Counted from the stretch's first letter, positions 30,483 to 39,302 are shown. The stretch is DNA of 41,322 nucleotides from Nocardia sp. MH4 (GCF_019266065.1 NZ_LPNR01000071.1:1-41322), one strand, 5' to 3'. Program-made: numbers and translations. Notes: generated by a model from the letters alone, not told the origin.

Positions 30483-32171
30483 ATGGCGGTGATGTCGGCC
30501 GAGCTGCTCGCCGAGTGCGAGGCGATCTGGGAAGTCACCGAGGAACGCGACCGGCAGCGCGCCGCGCAGCGCCTCGAGGTGCCCGACGTCATGGTCTATG
30601 ACGGCGAGTTCAACATGCAGGGCTGGCTCGACGCCGCATACCTGGGCGATTTCGAGTGGAAGGACAACGACACCGGCGCCGGGATCACCGAGCTGCCGTG
30701 GGATCACTATCTCGCGCAATGGATGTGGGACGAGCACGGCCGCATCGCTCGTGGCGAGAAACGGCAAGTGCACATCGTCGTCGAGTGCCGCAACGGCGCG
30801 CGATGGTCCGGCCGACTCGACTCGGTCTCGCCCGAGAAGCGCGAGGACGGCTCGGAAGTCCTTGTCGTGGAATGGCTTTCGGACTACGAGACAGTCAAGT
30901 GGTACACGGTATGGAGCAACGCAGCCCTACCATCGATTTTCCAGTTTCCCCGGGTTTTCATGCTGGCCGGCGGGGCGCGCTGGTGCCTGCTCACCGCCCT
31001 CCACCTGCAAGTTATGCGTGAGCAGCAGAACTGGTGGAACCTGCCCGACGACCCACTCGACCCGGGGTCATGGGTGCCCGCCGATGTCTCGCAATGGTCG
31101 GTTGTCGTCAAGCCGCATTCGTTCCTCGACGACCTCGAGGACGGCATTCTGTGGTCGCTGCTGAGCTCGCGGTTCAAGAACTGGCACGACATCGCCAAGC
31201 CCATTCTCGCCGACGCCGAGCTGTCGGTCGTGTGGCGCCGGTACATGCCCGACCTCGGCGACGAGCAGCCGATTCCCGGGATGACGCTGCGCCCGGGTGC
31301 GCTCGTGATCGACATCGTCGACCGGAGCGGATTCTACAACCAGGGCACCGCGAACGGCGGCACGTTGTGGGACGGTCTCACTCGCACTCTTGCCCAGTTC
31401 GTCGGCGGGTTCATTGACCCGGTCGTCGAGGAAGTCGCCGATATCGACGAGCCGACGTACAAGATCCCGGGCCTGATCTCGACGGCGAAGACGACGCCCT
31501 ACGTGGTGTGGCTCGAGGGCGAAGAGACCGGCATTCAGTCGAGCAAGAACAAGCGGTGGCCGTCCAAGGGCGTGCAGGTGGTCGTCGGCGGTCAGTCCAT
31601 GTACGGCGTGAACGAGGCCATCTCAGCTACGGTGCAGCTCGCATTTGATCTCCTGAGCGCCGCGCTGTTCATTCCCGCTCTTGGGGGCAGTGCTGACGCG
31701 CTCCTGGCCCCGCTCTACACCGGGACCGTCCTGGCCTGGATGAACGTTAAGTCGTTGGCGCGCAGTACAACTGACGGTTGGGCCGGGTACTTCGAGTACT
31801 TCCAGGACGGCGCCGACAGGGCGTTCACGATCGAGTCCCTGCTCGTCCTGCGCGCCGGATTCTGGGCCACTCGGACCAAGTTCGGCGTCGAGGTAAACGT
31901 TGCTGATGGTTCGCCATGGGTGATCGGCGACCAGGGTAAGGGGCACTGCTGGCTCGGCGACCGCGTCGGCTTCGGCCTGCTCGGCGACCGTACGGGCCGT
32001 ATCCATGTCGACCGGATCAAGTCAATTCGGCTGCGCTACAGCGATTCCGAGCCGCTGTCGTGGGTGCCTGTCATCGGCGACACCTCCGACGACAAGGACC
32101 CCGCTGTGCGGGCTATCGAGAAGCTCGAGGGCGTGTTCTCCGCGCTGCACGACCTCGGCGTTTTCGGCTGA
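30483..32171 (+). CDS. Minor tail protein, Siphovirus ReqiPepy6 gp37-like
   Basis: 562 aa. The opening (VMVYDGEFNMQGWLDAAYLG; GRIARGEKRQVHIVVECRNG) and closing (IGDQGKGHCWLGDRVGFGLL; RTGRIHVDRIKSIRLRYSDS) parts match what I recall of the gp37-like tail family, named after Rhodococcus phage ReqiPepy6. This is a tail-tip structural protein. The middle section (about 385-470) has a slightly hydrophobic stretch (ATVQLAFDLLSAALFIPALG). It supports a mycolate host. Confidence 0.8.
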   Translation: MAVMSAELLAECEAIWEVTEERDRQRAAQRLEVPDVMVYDGEFNMQGWLDAAYLGDFEWKDNDTGAGITELPWDHYLAQWMWDEHGRIARGEKRQVHIVVECRNGARWSGRLDSVSPEKREDGSEVLVVEWLSDYETVKWYTVWSNAALPSIFQFPRVFMLAGGARWCLLTALHLQVMREQQNWWNLPDDPLDPGSWVPADVSQWSVVVKPHSFLDDLEDGILWSLLSSRFKNWHDIAKPILADAELSVVWRRYMPDLGDEQPIPGMTLRPGALVIDIVDRSGFYNQGTANGGTLWDGLTRTLAQFVGGFIDPVVEEVADIDEPTYKIPGLISTAKTTPYVVWLEGEETGIQSSKNKRWPSKGVQVVVGGQSMYGVNEAISATVQLAFDLLSAALFIPALGGSADALLAPLYTGTVLAWMNVKSLARSTTDGWAGYFEYFQDGADRAFTIESLLVLRAGFWATRTKFGVEVNVADGSPWVIGDQGKGHCWLGDRVGFGLLGDRTGRIHVDRIKSIRLRYSDSEPLSWVPVIGDTSDDKDPAVRAIEKLEGVFSALHDLGVFG

Positions 32172-32208
32172 GTTCTCAACCACGCCAGAAAGATTGGAGG
32201 GCTACGGC

Positions 32209-32445
32209 ATGTCGCAGCTCGTGTATTTCCAGATCCCCGCACCGCCGCGCGCCTGCCACCCGTTCACCGATATCCGATCGGCCGTCCCGCCGCCGGTGAA
32301 GCGGCCCCGGATGGCGATCAGCGTCGGCGAGGTCGCCCAGTTCGACGAGTGCGAGGACGAGTGCGACGAAATGTCGCAGGTCCCGGTCAGATACCGAGGC
32401 CGCGTCGTCGCCGCCCCGCTCGAGGCGATTCGGCCGGTCCTGTGA
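32209..32445 (+). CDS. Small hypothetical tail-region protein
   Basis: 78 aa, ATG 32209 with TTGGAGGGC upstream. It has an acidic Cys cluster, QFDECEDECDEMSQ, in the middle. Coupled to the next gene by GTGA. No family known; likely minor virion or assembly protein. Confidence 0.65.
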   Translation: MSQLVYFQIPAPPRACHPFTDIRSAVPPPVKRPRMAISVGEVAQFDECEDECDEMSQVPVRYRGRVVAAPLEAIRPVL

Positions 32446-33134
32446 GCGACGAGACCGCGCCCCCGCAGGCGCCCGGCGCCGACCTACCGCCGCCGCAGCG
32501 GCGTGTGTGCACGGTGTGCGGCACCCGCCGGTGCCCGTGCCAGTGGTGCCACACCACATGCGGGATCGACCACTCGCCATGGCTGAACGCTGGCACTCTC
32601 CCCACAGTCGACACCTGCAACCCGGATTGCCCCGAAGAGGCGTTCTTGCCGTTCCTCGTCGGTCTGCCCGGGATGCGCGGCGCATCCATGGCCGTGCCGA
32701 TTGCTGGGCTGAAACAGTGGTCGGTTCGCATCTGGAACGGCGGCGGTCGTCGTGTCGCTGAGCAGCGCGAGTTCTATTGGCCACCGCGCGCCGGCGAAAT
32801 CAATCCGCTGTTCGCCGCGGGCGAGTGGAAGAACGAGCCGCCACCGCCCGATTGGTCGACCGAAGTCGACACGCAGGCACTCGCGAATGTGATGCAAGCC
32901 GAACTCAGTCGCCAGCTCGACGAACGCGACGCCGTCGCAGCAGCGGCCCGCCCCGCCGAGGTCGCCCGCGGCTACGTCACCAAGGTGACCCGATTCGACC
33001 CGGCCGAGCACACCGTCGTCGAGGTCCTCGCCCACCTCCGCACCGCAAGCACGGCCGAGGTCCGGCGCGTGATCGCGCTCGAGGCCGAGGGCAGCAAGCG
33101 GAACGGAATTCTCAAGCGACACAAGGAGGCATGA
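32442..33134 (+). CDS. Hypothetical protein with Cys/His-rich N-terminus
   Basis: 230 aa from GTG 32442. Residues about 20-70 contain CTVCGTRRCPCQWCHTTCG and later CNPDCPE, enough ligands for one or two zinc sites. The C-terminal half is helical. It lies between the tail tip and the endolysin. A metal-stabilised minor tail protein is plausible, unproven. Confidence 0.65.
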   Translation: MSDETAPPQAPGADLPPPQRRVCTVCGTRRCPCQWCHTTCGIDHSPWLNAGTLPTVDTCNPDCPEEAFLPFLVGLPGMRGASMAVPIAGLKQWSVRIWNGGGRRVAEQREFYWPPRAGEINPLFAAGEWKNEPPPPDWSTEVDTQALANVMQAELSRQLDERDAVAAAARPAEVARGYVTKVTRFDPAEHTVVEVLAHLRTASTAEVRRVIALEAEGSKRNGILKRHKEA

Positions 33135-33136
33135 TC

Positions 33137-33979
33137 ATGGCCGATCCACTTTGGTTGCCCGATGTACTGCGCGCCGACGGACTCACCGTGCGCGAGTTCG
33201 AGGGATGGCGCGACCGCGGTCACGGCGATTTCGGCAATATCTGGGGCGTCGTCGCTCATCACACCGGCTCGTTCGGCGCGACGCCGGGCAGCATCGCCAA
33301 TCACCCGCAACTCGGTCTGTGCTCGCAGCTCTACCTCGGCAGCGACGGCGTGTACACCGTCGTCGGCGCGGGCATCGCCTGGCACGCCGGGCAGGGCTCG
33401 TACCCGGGCCTGCCCGACAACAACGCGAACGGCTACACGATCGGGATCGAGGCGGCTAACGACGGCGGGGGCGCCCCTGGACGGCCGCACCGATCCTCAT
33501 GGTCCGACGCGCAGTACGACGCCTACGTGCGCGGCGTGGCCGCGATCCTGCGCCACCTCGGGCACGACGCCTCGCACGTCATCGCGCACCGCGAATGGGC
33601 GGGCGCAGCGCAAGGGAAGTGGGACCCGGGCGCCATCGACATGCCGACGTTCCGCCGGGATGTGCAGGCCGCCATCAACCGCAAGCCGATTACGGGAGGT
33701 ACCAACATGCCCAGTGCGAACGACGTCGCTAAGGCCCTACTCGAAACACGCATTCCCCGGCCGGACGGCACGCAGGGCGAGACCGTCGGCAACGTGCTGG
33801 CGTGGATCGACCAGCACGCCGCGCAGCTCGTCGTCGAGCAGCTCGGCCCCGGTTCCGAGGCGATCCGCGGGCCGGTCGTCAACCCGAAGCGGTGGACGGA
33901 ACTCGGCGACCGGACGCAGGTCGAGGCGCTGGCGGCGCTGCTCGATTCCGCCGGCATCGGTCCCCGCAAGGCGAAGTGA
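33137..33979 (+). CDS. lysA: Endolysin, N-acetylmuramoyl-L-alanine amidase (Amidase_2)
   Basis: 280 aa, cuts between the glycan and the stem peptide of peptidoglycan. Zinc ligands fit: His41 or His42 in VVAHHTGS, His151 in IAHREW and Asp163 in KWDPGAID, with Lys161 nearby. The core is about 30-185; a C-terminal domain (about 195-280) likely binds the wall. ATG 33137 has AAGGAGG seven bases upstream; ATG 33131 overlaps the previous stop but is too close to that site. No signal peptide, so a holin is needed. Confidence 0.9.
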   Translation: MADPLWLPDVLRADGLTVREFEGWRDRGHGDFGNIWGVVAHHTGSFGATPGSIANHPQLGLCSQLYLGSDGVYTVVGAGIAWHAGQGSYPGLPDNNANGYTIGIEAANDGGGAPGRPHRSSWSDAQYDAYVRGVAAILRHLGHDASHVIAHREWAGAAQGKWDPGAIDMPTFRRDVQAAINRKPITGGTNMPSANDVAKALLETRIPRPDGTQGETVGNVLAWIDQHAAQLVVEQLGPGSEAIRGPVVNPKRWTELGDRTQVEALAALLDSAGIGPRKAK

Positions 33980-34242
33980 TGGCGCGGCACGCGCGACCCG
34001 AGGGCCCGTCACAGGTCCGGTTCCCGTGGCGCGCTGTCACTCGCTCGGTGTTTCAGGCGGGCGTCGGTATCGCCGCGGCTATGCCGGTGATCGTCGAGTC
34101 GTCGGGCCTGTCGTCGACCGCGTGGGGCGTCGGAACGGCGATCGGCGTCTCGGCGGCCGTCACTCGGATCATGGCCGTTCCCGCGGTGAATCTGGCGCTC
34201 GCGCAGTGGGCGCCCTGGCTCGCGGCCGAGCCGAGGCAGTGA
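33979..34242 (+). CDS. Holin (two predicted transmembrane segments)
   Basis: 87 aa directly after the endolysin, start overlapping its stop (TGATG). Hydrophobic stretches lie at about residues 25-45 and 48-75 (AGVGIAAAMPVIVESS; WGVGTAIGVSAAVTRIMAVP). A basic N-terminus suits a small membrane holin. Position and size make this the best lysis pore candidate. Confidence 0.75.
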   Translation: MARHARPEGPSQVRFPWRAVTRSVFQAGVGIAAAMPVIVESSGLSSTAWGVGTAIGVSAAVTRIMAVPAVNLALAQWAPWLAAEPRQ

Positions 34243-34275
34243 CCGCCCATGGTCTACACGGTGAGAGGTGACGAC

Positions 34276-34620
34276 GTGCTGAACGAGATGATCGCCGTCG
34301 CGGGCGGCGCGCTAGGTGTGGGTGGCCTCGGCGGCACGGTGGTCGGTGCCGTCGTCGGCCGCCGGGGTCGCAAGGTCGACGCCCTCGAGAAGATAGAGGG
34401 CATCGCGACCCGGCTCGCCGACAAGGCAACCGAGGCGGCCGACAAGCGGGTCGAGCAGGTCGAGGCGAAACTGTCGGCCTACGAACAGCGCGACCACGAG
34501 CGCGAGCAGGCGCGCCGTGTGGCGTCGATGCTGCACACGCAATGGGATATGGCGATCGCCGAGCAGGTTCGCGCGCTCGGCGGCACCGTCCCACCGCCCC
34601 CGCCCCTCGAGGTGGTGTGA
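34276..34620 (+). CDS. Membrane protein with coiled-coil tail, possible second lysis protein
   Basis: 114 aa. GTG 34276 has AGAGGTG five bases before it; ATG 34249 is in frame but poorly placed. One Gly/Val-rich transmembrane helix (about 4-28) precedes a charged coiled coil (about 35-90) and a Pro run. Such proteins often follow the holin in actinophages and are thought to modulate lysis; that role here is inferred. Confidence 0.65.
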   Translation: MLNEMIAVAGGALGVGGLGGTVVGAVVGRRGRKVDALEKIEGIATRLADKATEAADKRVEQVEAKLSAYEQRDHEREQARRVASMLHTQWDMAIAEQVRALGGTVPPPPPLEVV

Positions 34621-34621
34621 G

Positions 34622-35452
34622 GTGACGCAGCCCGACGGCGCGAATCCCGCAGGCGCGAAAAACCCGACCCGGCCCGGGGCGTTCCTCGAGTGGCAGAACG
34701 AGACCGAGGCGTCGATCTACAACAAGTCCAAGGCCCCGATCGTCGGGCCGACCGGCTCGGCGACCCGTGCTCAGCAGGATCTCGCTGCCACCGACGGAAA
34801 TGTGATCCCGAACGGCGGCGGGCTGTGGAAAAGCTTCACGAGGGACGCCGATGCGACGTTCCCGCGGATCATGCTCGAACCGCAGGCGGACCGGACCGGC
34901 TCGGGCGGTACCTCGTCAGGCGGTAGCCACACACACCCGATGAACTACGACGACCCGCCGGACTACCAACCGGACGGACACGGGGCGAACTACGTCGAGT
35001 TGGGGTTCCTCGAGTGCACGCGAGACCGGTCATACAGTCGGGTCACGTTCGGTACCGGCAACAGCGTGACGGCGCTGGGTATCAACGCGATGTATGTCGG
35101 CGCGTACCTCATGGACAGCAGCACCGGGAACCTGTCGCTCATGGCCGCGACGGGCGACATCAAAGCGGCCGTTGTCGATACGAACCGCGAGTACACGTTC
35201 AACCTGCCCGCCTCGGTCGCCGCACTCAAGTCCGAGGTATGGGCGCTCGGCATCTTGCAAGTCACCGGCGCCGGTCAGACCTGCAAATCCATTCTTGCCA
35301 AACGCGTTTGGGGAATGGTCGCGCCACCGGGGGTGAAGCCCGGTGCGCTGTATGCGATCTCGCCGGGCGGGCAAACCGTGCTGCCGTTGTCGATCACCTA
35401 CGCCTCGCTCGACTTCGGCGAGACCCGAGTCCCGTACTACGCCCTGAGCTAG
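34622..35452 (+). CDS. Minor tail / virion protein
   Basis: 276 aa from GTG 34622. Beta-rich; an N-terminal Pro/Gly part is followed by GSHTHPMNYDDPPDYQPDG and a domain with RSYSRVTFGTGNSVTALGIN. Likely part of the tail tip or fibre base because it begins a run of virion-like genes after lysis. No family named. Confidence 0.6.
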   Translation: MTQPDGANPAGAKNPTRPGAFLEWQNETEASIYNKSKAPIVGPTGSATRAQQDLAATDGNVIPNGGGLWKSFTRDADATFPRIMLEPQADRTGSGGTSSGGSHTHPMNYDDPPDYQPDGHGANYVELGFLECTRDRSYSRVTFGTGNSVTALGINAMYVGAYLMDSSTGNLSLMAATGDIKAAVVDTNREYTFNLPASVAALKSEVWALGILQVTGAGQTCKSILAKRVWGMVAPPGVKPGALYAISPGGQTVLPLSITYASLDFGETRVPYYALS

Positions 35453-35461
35453 GAGGCCGCC

Positions 35462-35869
35462 GTGACCGTGACCATCACGCAGAACCTACGCGATATCGCG
35501 GGCGTCGATGACAACTCGCCTGTGTGGTTCTCGCAGGCGCTGTACCCCCGGGTTGCCGAGGACGGCTCGACCATGATCACCACTCGCCGAGTGTCGGTCA
35601 CGCCGGTGTCGGGCGTGCTGACGATCGAGCTCGAACCGGGCCCGGCCCGCGTTCAGATCGGTGGCCGGCACTACGACATCACCGTGCCCGACATCGACGC
35701 GACCCTGTGGCCGCTGATCGAGACCGGCCTACCCGCACCGGAATCACAGGTCGGTGCGGTCGTCCGCAACGGCGGCGGCATCGCCCGCCTACAGAAGATC
35801 ACCGAGTCGGCGTATGCCGCTCTCGTCACTCCCGACCCCGAGACCGAGTACTCGGTCGTCCCCGACTAG
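35462..35869 (+). CDS. Hypothetical tail-tip protein
   Basis: 135 aa from GTG 35462 with AGGAGG upstream. Mostly beta strands (VSVTPVSGVLTIELEPGPAR; RYDITVPDIDATLWP-like segments). Its length and context suggest a small structural domain at the tail tip. Confidence 0.6.
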   Translation: MTVTITQNLRDIAGVDDNSPVWFSQALYPRVAEDGSTMITTRRVSVTPVSGVLTIELEPGPARVQIGGRHYDITVPDIDATLWPLIETGLPAPESQVGAVVRNGGGIARLQKITESAYAALVTPDPETEYSVVPD

Positions 35870-35881
35870 GAGGGCATCGCC

Positions 35882-36325
35882 ATGGCGACATTCACCGGCA
35901 AGTTTGCGGGCCTGTTCTTCAAGAGCCTGCTCAACAAGGAAATTGATTTCGATTCCGACGCAATCAAAATCATGCTGTGCACGAATGCCTACACGTTCGA
36001 CCAGGACACCCACCAGTACAAGAACCAGGTCACGAACGAGGTCACGGGCACCGGCTACACCGCGGGCGGGCAGACCCTCACCTCGGTGACGGTCACCTAC
36101 GACACCGCGACGAACACAATAAAGATGGACGCCGCCGACCCGTCGTGGCCGAACTCGACGATCACCGGCGCACGTAAGGCGATCGTGTACGACTCGACCC
36201 CAGGCACCGATGCAACGCGGCCGATCATCGCCTACCTCGAGTCCGATGTCGACCTGTCGACGACCTCGGGCACGCTGTCGATCACGTTCGACGCGGCGGG
36301 CATCGCGACGATCACAGTCGCCTAG
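35882..36325 (+). CDS. Hypothetical tail protein
   Basis: 147 aa with AGGAGGGC upstream. The body (AIKIMLCTNAYTFDQDTHQY; KNQVTNEVTGTGYTAGGQTL; TSVTVTYDTATNTIKMDAAD) reads as a beta-structured virion protein. Proteins of this type occur before tail fibres in actinophages; exact role unknown. Confidence 0.65.
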   Translation: MATFTGKFAGLFFKSLLNKEIDFDSDAIKIMLCTNAYTFDQDTHQYKNQVTNEVTGTGYTAGGQTLTSVTVTYDTATNTIKMDAADPSWPNSTITGARKAIVYDSTPGTDATRPIIAYLESDVDLSTTSGTLSITFDAAGIATITVA

Positions 36326-36329
36326 TCCG

Positions 36330-37673
36330 ATGCCCAAGTACACGCGCGGCGTCGAGCCGGTCGCGTTCTTCATCGGAACCGAGCCGGTGCTGCGCAAGTA
36401 CGTCGGCTCGGTGCTGGTGTGGGACGGCACCCGCTCGGCCGTGGCGCAAGCGCTCGCCGCGACGGCCATCGCCGCGGTTCGCCCGGCGGTCGCCTCGGTC
36501 TCGATCACCGCGACCGCGAGCGCTGCGACCGCGGCGGCCGGTGCGAACACGGCGTCGGCGTCGGCCTCGGCGGGCGGCCTGGCGTCGGCCGCTACCGCGA
36601 CGGCTCTCGTTCTCGACCATGTCCCGCACGCGACGGCAACGGCGACGACGACCGCGGCGACGGCAACAGCGGTCGTGAACGCCGCGGTCGCCGACGAGAA
36701 TTTCGACGCCGTGGCGAACGCCATCGCCGCGACCGCCTCGGCCGCCGTGTCCGCCGCGACCGGCTCAGCCGACGCGATGGCAACGGCGACCCCGGCGACG
36801 GCGACGACGATCGTCTACGACGCGCACGGCGCCGGGTCGATGTCGGTCGCAGCGACGGCCGCCGCCGCGACGGCCGCGGTCCCCGCCCCGCAGATGTCGG
36901 CGAGCGCCACCGCGACGGCGATCGCCGCGACTGCTGCGGCGGCCGGCAACCCGGCCACGCCGTCGACCGGCTCGACAGTGCCGGCCACCGCAGCGACCGC
37001 GACCGCGACCGTCGTGACGGCGACCGGTTCGACCGGACGGACCTATTCGGACGACATGAACCGCGCCAACAACGCGAGCATGGGCGCCGACTACCGCGTC
37101 GACCGCAACGCCTCGCCACAGATCAACACCAACAAGGCGCAGATGAAGACGCAGGCGTTCGGCGAAGGCCGCGCGGGCTGCTGGGTGAGCTACCAGGGTG
37201 GCTCGGACTCGGGCCGGCTCGCGTCGGACCGGTACGCGGTCGAGCTCCAACTTGCGGCACCGGTGGGCAACCTCGCCACCAACAACATGACCGGCGGTGT
37301 GCTGGCCGTCGGCGATACATTCGGCGACGGGGTCATGTGCTACTTCGTGGTGACGACGGCGAACGGGTGCGCCATCTACACGCAGAGCGGGCTACCGCCA
37401 ACGAGCGGCATCTCGACTGGGCAGACCGGGCAGACGCAGCGCGCGGTCACGGCGACGAACGCCGCCACGACCGACCTGTTCAAGTTCGAGCGAGACGGAA
37501 ACCTGTTCACGCTGTACAGGAATGGCTCAACGTTCCTGACATGGGACGACACCGGCGCGCTCGTCTCGTCGGGCTCGTCGTACCGGCGGTTCGGGTTTTT
37601 CGTCGAGGGGAACTACCCGTTCCAGGCGTACGCGTCACCGGCCGTCGATTCGATCGCGGCCTACGACCTGTAG
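36330..37673 (+). CDS. Tail fibre / receptor-binding protein with Ala/Thr-rich stalk
   Basis: 447 aa. Residues 1-35 form a small conserved head (YTRGVEPVAFFIGTEP). About 35-235 is a low-complexity Ala/Thr/Ser stalk. The C-terminal about 210 residues are a beta-rich domain (TYSDDMNRANNASMGADYRV; LFKFERDGNLFTLYRNGSTF) similar in feel to carbohydrate-binding jelly rolls. This is the last rightward gene and probably decides host binding. A strong terminator follows. Confidence 0.75.
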   Translation: MPKYTRGVEPVAFFIGTEPVLRKYVGSVLVWDGTRSAVAQALAATAIAAVRPAVASVSITATASAATAAAGANTASASASAGGLASAATATALVLDHVPHATATATTTAATATAVVNAAVADENFDAVANAIAATASAAVSAATGSADAMATATPATATTIVYDAHGAGSMSVAATAAAATAAVPAPQMSASATATAIAATAAAAGNPATPSTGSTVPATAATATATVVTATGSTGRTYSDDMNRANNASMGADYRVDRNASPQINTNKAQMKTQAFGEGRAGCWVSYQGGSDSGRLASDRYAVELQLAAPVGNLATNNMTGGVLAVGDTFGDGVMCYFVVTTANGCAIYTQSGLPPTSGISTGQTGQTQRAVTATNAATTDLFKFERDGNLFTLYRNGSTFLTWDDTGALVSSGSSYRRFGFFVEGNYPFQAYASPAVDSIAAYDL

Positions 37674-37685
37674 CCGGACCCGAAA

Positions 37686-37723
37686 ACGACTGCGCCCCCG
37701 CCAACCGGCGGGGGCGCAGTCGT
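37686..37723. terminator. Strong bidirectional terminator
   Basis: ACGACTGCGCCCCCGCC (37686-37702) and GGCGGGGGCGCAGTCGT (37707-37723) pair perfectly over 17 bp with loop AACC. It lies between the converging fibre gene and the leftward block, so it can end both transcripts. Confidence 0.9.
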
Positions 37724-37740
37724 CGTGTCGGGGGGAGAGG

Positions 37741-37932
37741 TCAGCGACCACCGAGCCCGTTCTTTTGCAGCCACTTGTCAACCCAGATGCTCGCCGCCTG
37801 CTTGTCGAGGGTGGGCCAGTTCATCTGCATGAGCTGAACGAGGACAAGCATCCTCGCGTCGTCCGCGCTCGACTTCGCCGACATGGCGGCGGCCGAGCCC
37901 TCAATGTTCTTCAAATCCTTCATGATTCCCAT
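37741..37932 (-). CDS. Small hypothetical protein
   Basis: 63 aa, start ATG 37932 with ATAGGAACG upstream. Helical; LQKNGLGGR ends it and KDLKNIEGSAAAMSAK lies near its start. Separated from the secreted-protein gene by a terminator, so it probably has its own promoter in 37933-38056. No family known; last gene of the leftward block. Confidence 0.6.
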   Translation of the reverse strand: MGIMKDLKNIEGSAAAMSAKSSADDARMLVLVQLMQMNWPTLDKQAASIWVDKWLQKNGLGGR

Positions 37933-38056
37933 GGGCGTTCCTATCTATCCGACAAGTGCCAGCGCGGCGAGGTTCTCACTCTGCGCGCAGGCTACCCTCG
38001 GGCGTTGCCGTCCGTCCGGCGAACCGGCCGGTGGTAGCACGGCGTTACGACGCGAA

Positions 38057-38090
38057 GCGCCCCGCCGGTTGGGAATCCGGCGGGGCGCTG
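38057..38090 (-). terminator. Terminator after the secreted-protein gene
   Basis: AGCGCCCCGCCGG (38057-38069) and CCGGCGGGGCGCT (38078-38090) form a perfect 13-bp stem with an 8-nt loop. It lies 10 bases past the stop of the leftward gene at 38100. Confidence 0.85.
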
Positions 38091-38099
38091 CTCGGTAGC

Positions 38100-38555
38100 T
38101 CAGGACTTCATGACGAACGACACGGCAAACTTGACCTCGCCGGGTCCTTCGGTCGTTCCGAACGCGCAGTGAGCACGCCACGTGTACGGGGTGTCGAGAG
38201 CGAGATCCTTGACGGTCGAGTGCCATTTGTAATCTGCGGGTACGGAGTCGTGCCGGTCGTGATAGTTGGGCATCCCGTCGACCGAGGCGGCGCAGCTCAT
38301 CGTGTTTCCGGTGATGATCGCCTGCACCTCGGGGGCGAGGACGAGCGTCCAGAACAGGCGATTGCTGAAACCCGCCTCGGAGGCGTAGACGACATCGCCC
38401 GTCCATGTGCCGTGCTTCTTCTCGACGGCGGACTGATTTCCTGGGGAGAAGGTGACGACTGCCGGAACCTGCGCGGTCGCAGGGCCAGCGAGTAGGAGTG
38501 CCGTGGCTACGGCGACGAGAGTTGTGAGGATGGACGTACGTGTTCTGCTCGACAT
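38100..38555 (-). CDS. Secreted protein, probable lysogenic-conversion cargo
   Basis: 151 aa with a clear Sec signal: MSSRTRTS (basic), a hydrophobic core LTTLVAVATALLLA, then GPATAQ-VP with a likely cut after AQ near residue 29. The mature about 122 residues hold two cysteines (88 and 130) that could form a disulfide. No family recognised. It lies in the leftward, late-promoter-free block with its own terminator, the pattern of genes expressed from the prophage. It overlaps the cold-shock-like gene by 49 bases. Confidence 0.75.
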   Translation of the reverse strand: MSSRTRTSILTTLVAVATALLLAGPATAQVPAVVTFSPGNQSAVEKKHGTWTGDVVYASEAGFSNRLFWTLVLAPEVQAIITGNTMSCAASVDGMPNYHDRHDSVPADYKWHSTVKDLALDTPYTWRAHCAFGTTEGPGEVKFAVSFVMKS

Positions 38556-38737
38556 TCGAATTTTCCCTGTGGGGTCCAGTCGATCACGACGTCGACCGGC
38601 AGCCCCTCGTGCACCTCCGCGTGGCGGAGGCCGTCGAGGTCGGAGACGTGGAACCACACGTACGTGCCGTCGTCGTCCGTCTTGATGACGCCGGTGCCGT
38701 TGGTCGGCTTCCAGCGGTAAACGGTCGCGGGTACCAC
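38507..38737 (-). CDS. Cold-shock-domain-like nucleic-acid-binding protein
   Basis: 76 aa, ATG 38737 with GAGAGGGG upstream. YRWKPTNGTGVIKTDDDGTY, then VWFHVSDLDGLRHAE and GLPVDVVIDWTPQGKFECRA, follow the CspA pattern (strand, RNP1-like GTGVI, RNP2-like VWFHVSDL). RNP1 is degenerate compared with KGFGFI. It would bind RNA or single-stranded DNA. Its 3' end runs 49 bases into the secreted-protein gene, so the two share an mRNA. Confidence 0.65.
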   Translation of the reverse strand: MVPATVYRWKPTNGTGVIKTDDDGTYVWFHVSDLDGLRHAEVHEGLPVDVVIDWTPQGKFECRAEHVRPSSQLSSP

Positions 38738-38924
38738 GGGTGTCCCCTCTCGTTGGGCTGCGCGGTCGAGTCCATGATCGCGCGGGCGGATCTGGAATTG
38801 CTACTACGGGTGACGCCCGGGCGATTCACCCCCTCTCCGGAACGTCTCGCGAGGTGTGATCACGTCGCAGGCCAGCGCGACGGCGCGCTCGGTGCCGCCG
38901 AGGTGCGCGCGAGCCCGGCCGCCC

Positions 38925-39302
38925 TCACCGCCAGCCCGGGCGGTCGTCGACCCACACGACCGGCGCGGCGATCGTGCCGTCGTAGACGCAGCGCCACAGC
39001 GTTTCTCGCGTCACCCGATGGCGGCGCGTCATCTCGGCTGTGTCGGCGAACGAGACAAGCGGCGGGCGCAGGAACGGCGCGCCGTCCGGCGACCACGCGC
39101 GGATGCACGCCAGCGACCAACCGGACCACCGGCCGACTTCGACGTCGGCCGACGGTACCCATACGCGCTCGCTCCAACGCCACTCGCGTACCTGCTGATA
39201 CGGGTGGCCGGACAGCATCGCGAGTGTGCCGAGGCCGAAGTAGCGGCGCACCCCGGCGTCTCGCGGGTCGGGCTGTAGCAGCGCAACCGATGCGGCCGTC
39301 AC
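38925..39302 (-). CDS. Hypothetical protein, Trp-rich
   Basis: 125 aa from GTG 39302, coupled to the gene before it (GTGA). HPYQQVREWRWSERVWVPSA and TRRHRVTRETLWRCVYDGTI suggest a small HTH-like tail (MTRRHRVTRETLWRC), so a DNA-binding role is possible. Third gene of a three-gene leftward operon starting at 39786. Confidence 0.65.
   Translation of the reverse strand: MTAASVALLQPDPRDAGVRRYFGLGTLAMLSGHPYQQVREWRWSERVWVPSADVEVGRWSGWSLACIRAWSPDGAPFLRPPLVSFADTAEMTRRHRVTRETLWRCVYDGTIAAPVVWVDDRPGWR

Noticed and set aside
34249..34275. Upstream ATG start for the coiled-coil membrane protein
   Set aside because: The better-spaced AGAGGTG before GTG 34276 favours the shorter form; the longer one stays possible.
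36419..37837. Long Arg-rich frame over the tail fibre gene
   Set aside because: Shadow of the Ala/Thr-rich fibre coding sequence; no start context.
37945..38406. Leftward Arg-rich frame over the secreted-protein gene
   Set aside because: It overlaps a gene with a clear signal peptide and a terminator, and shows no domain of its own.
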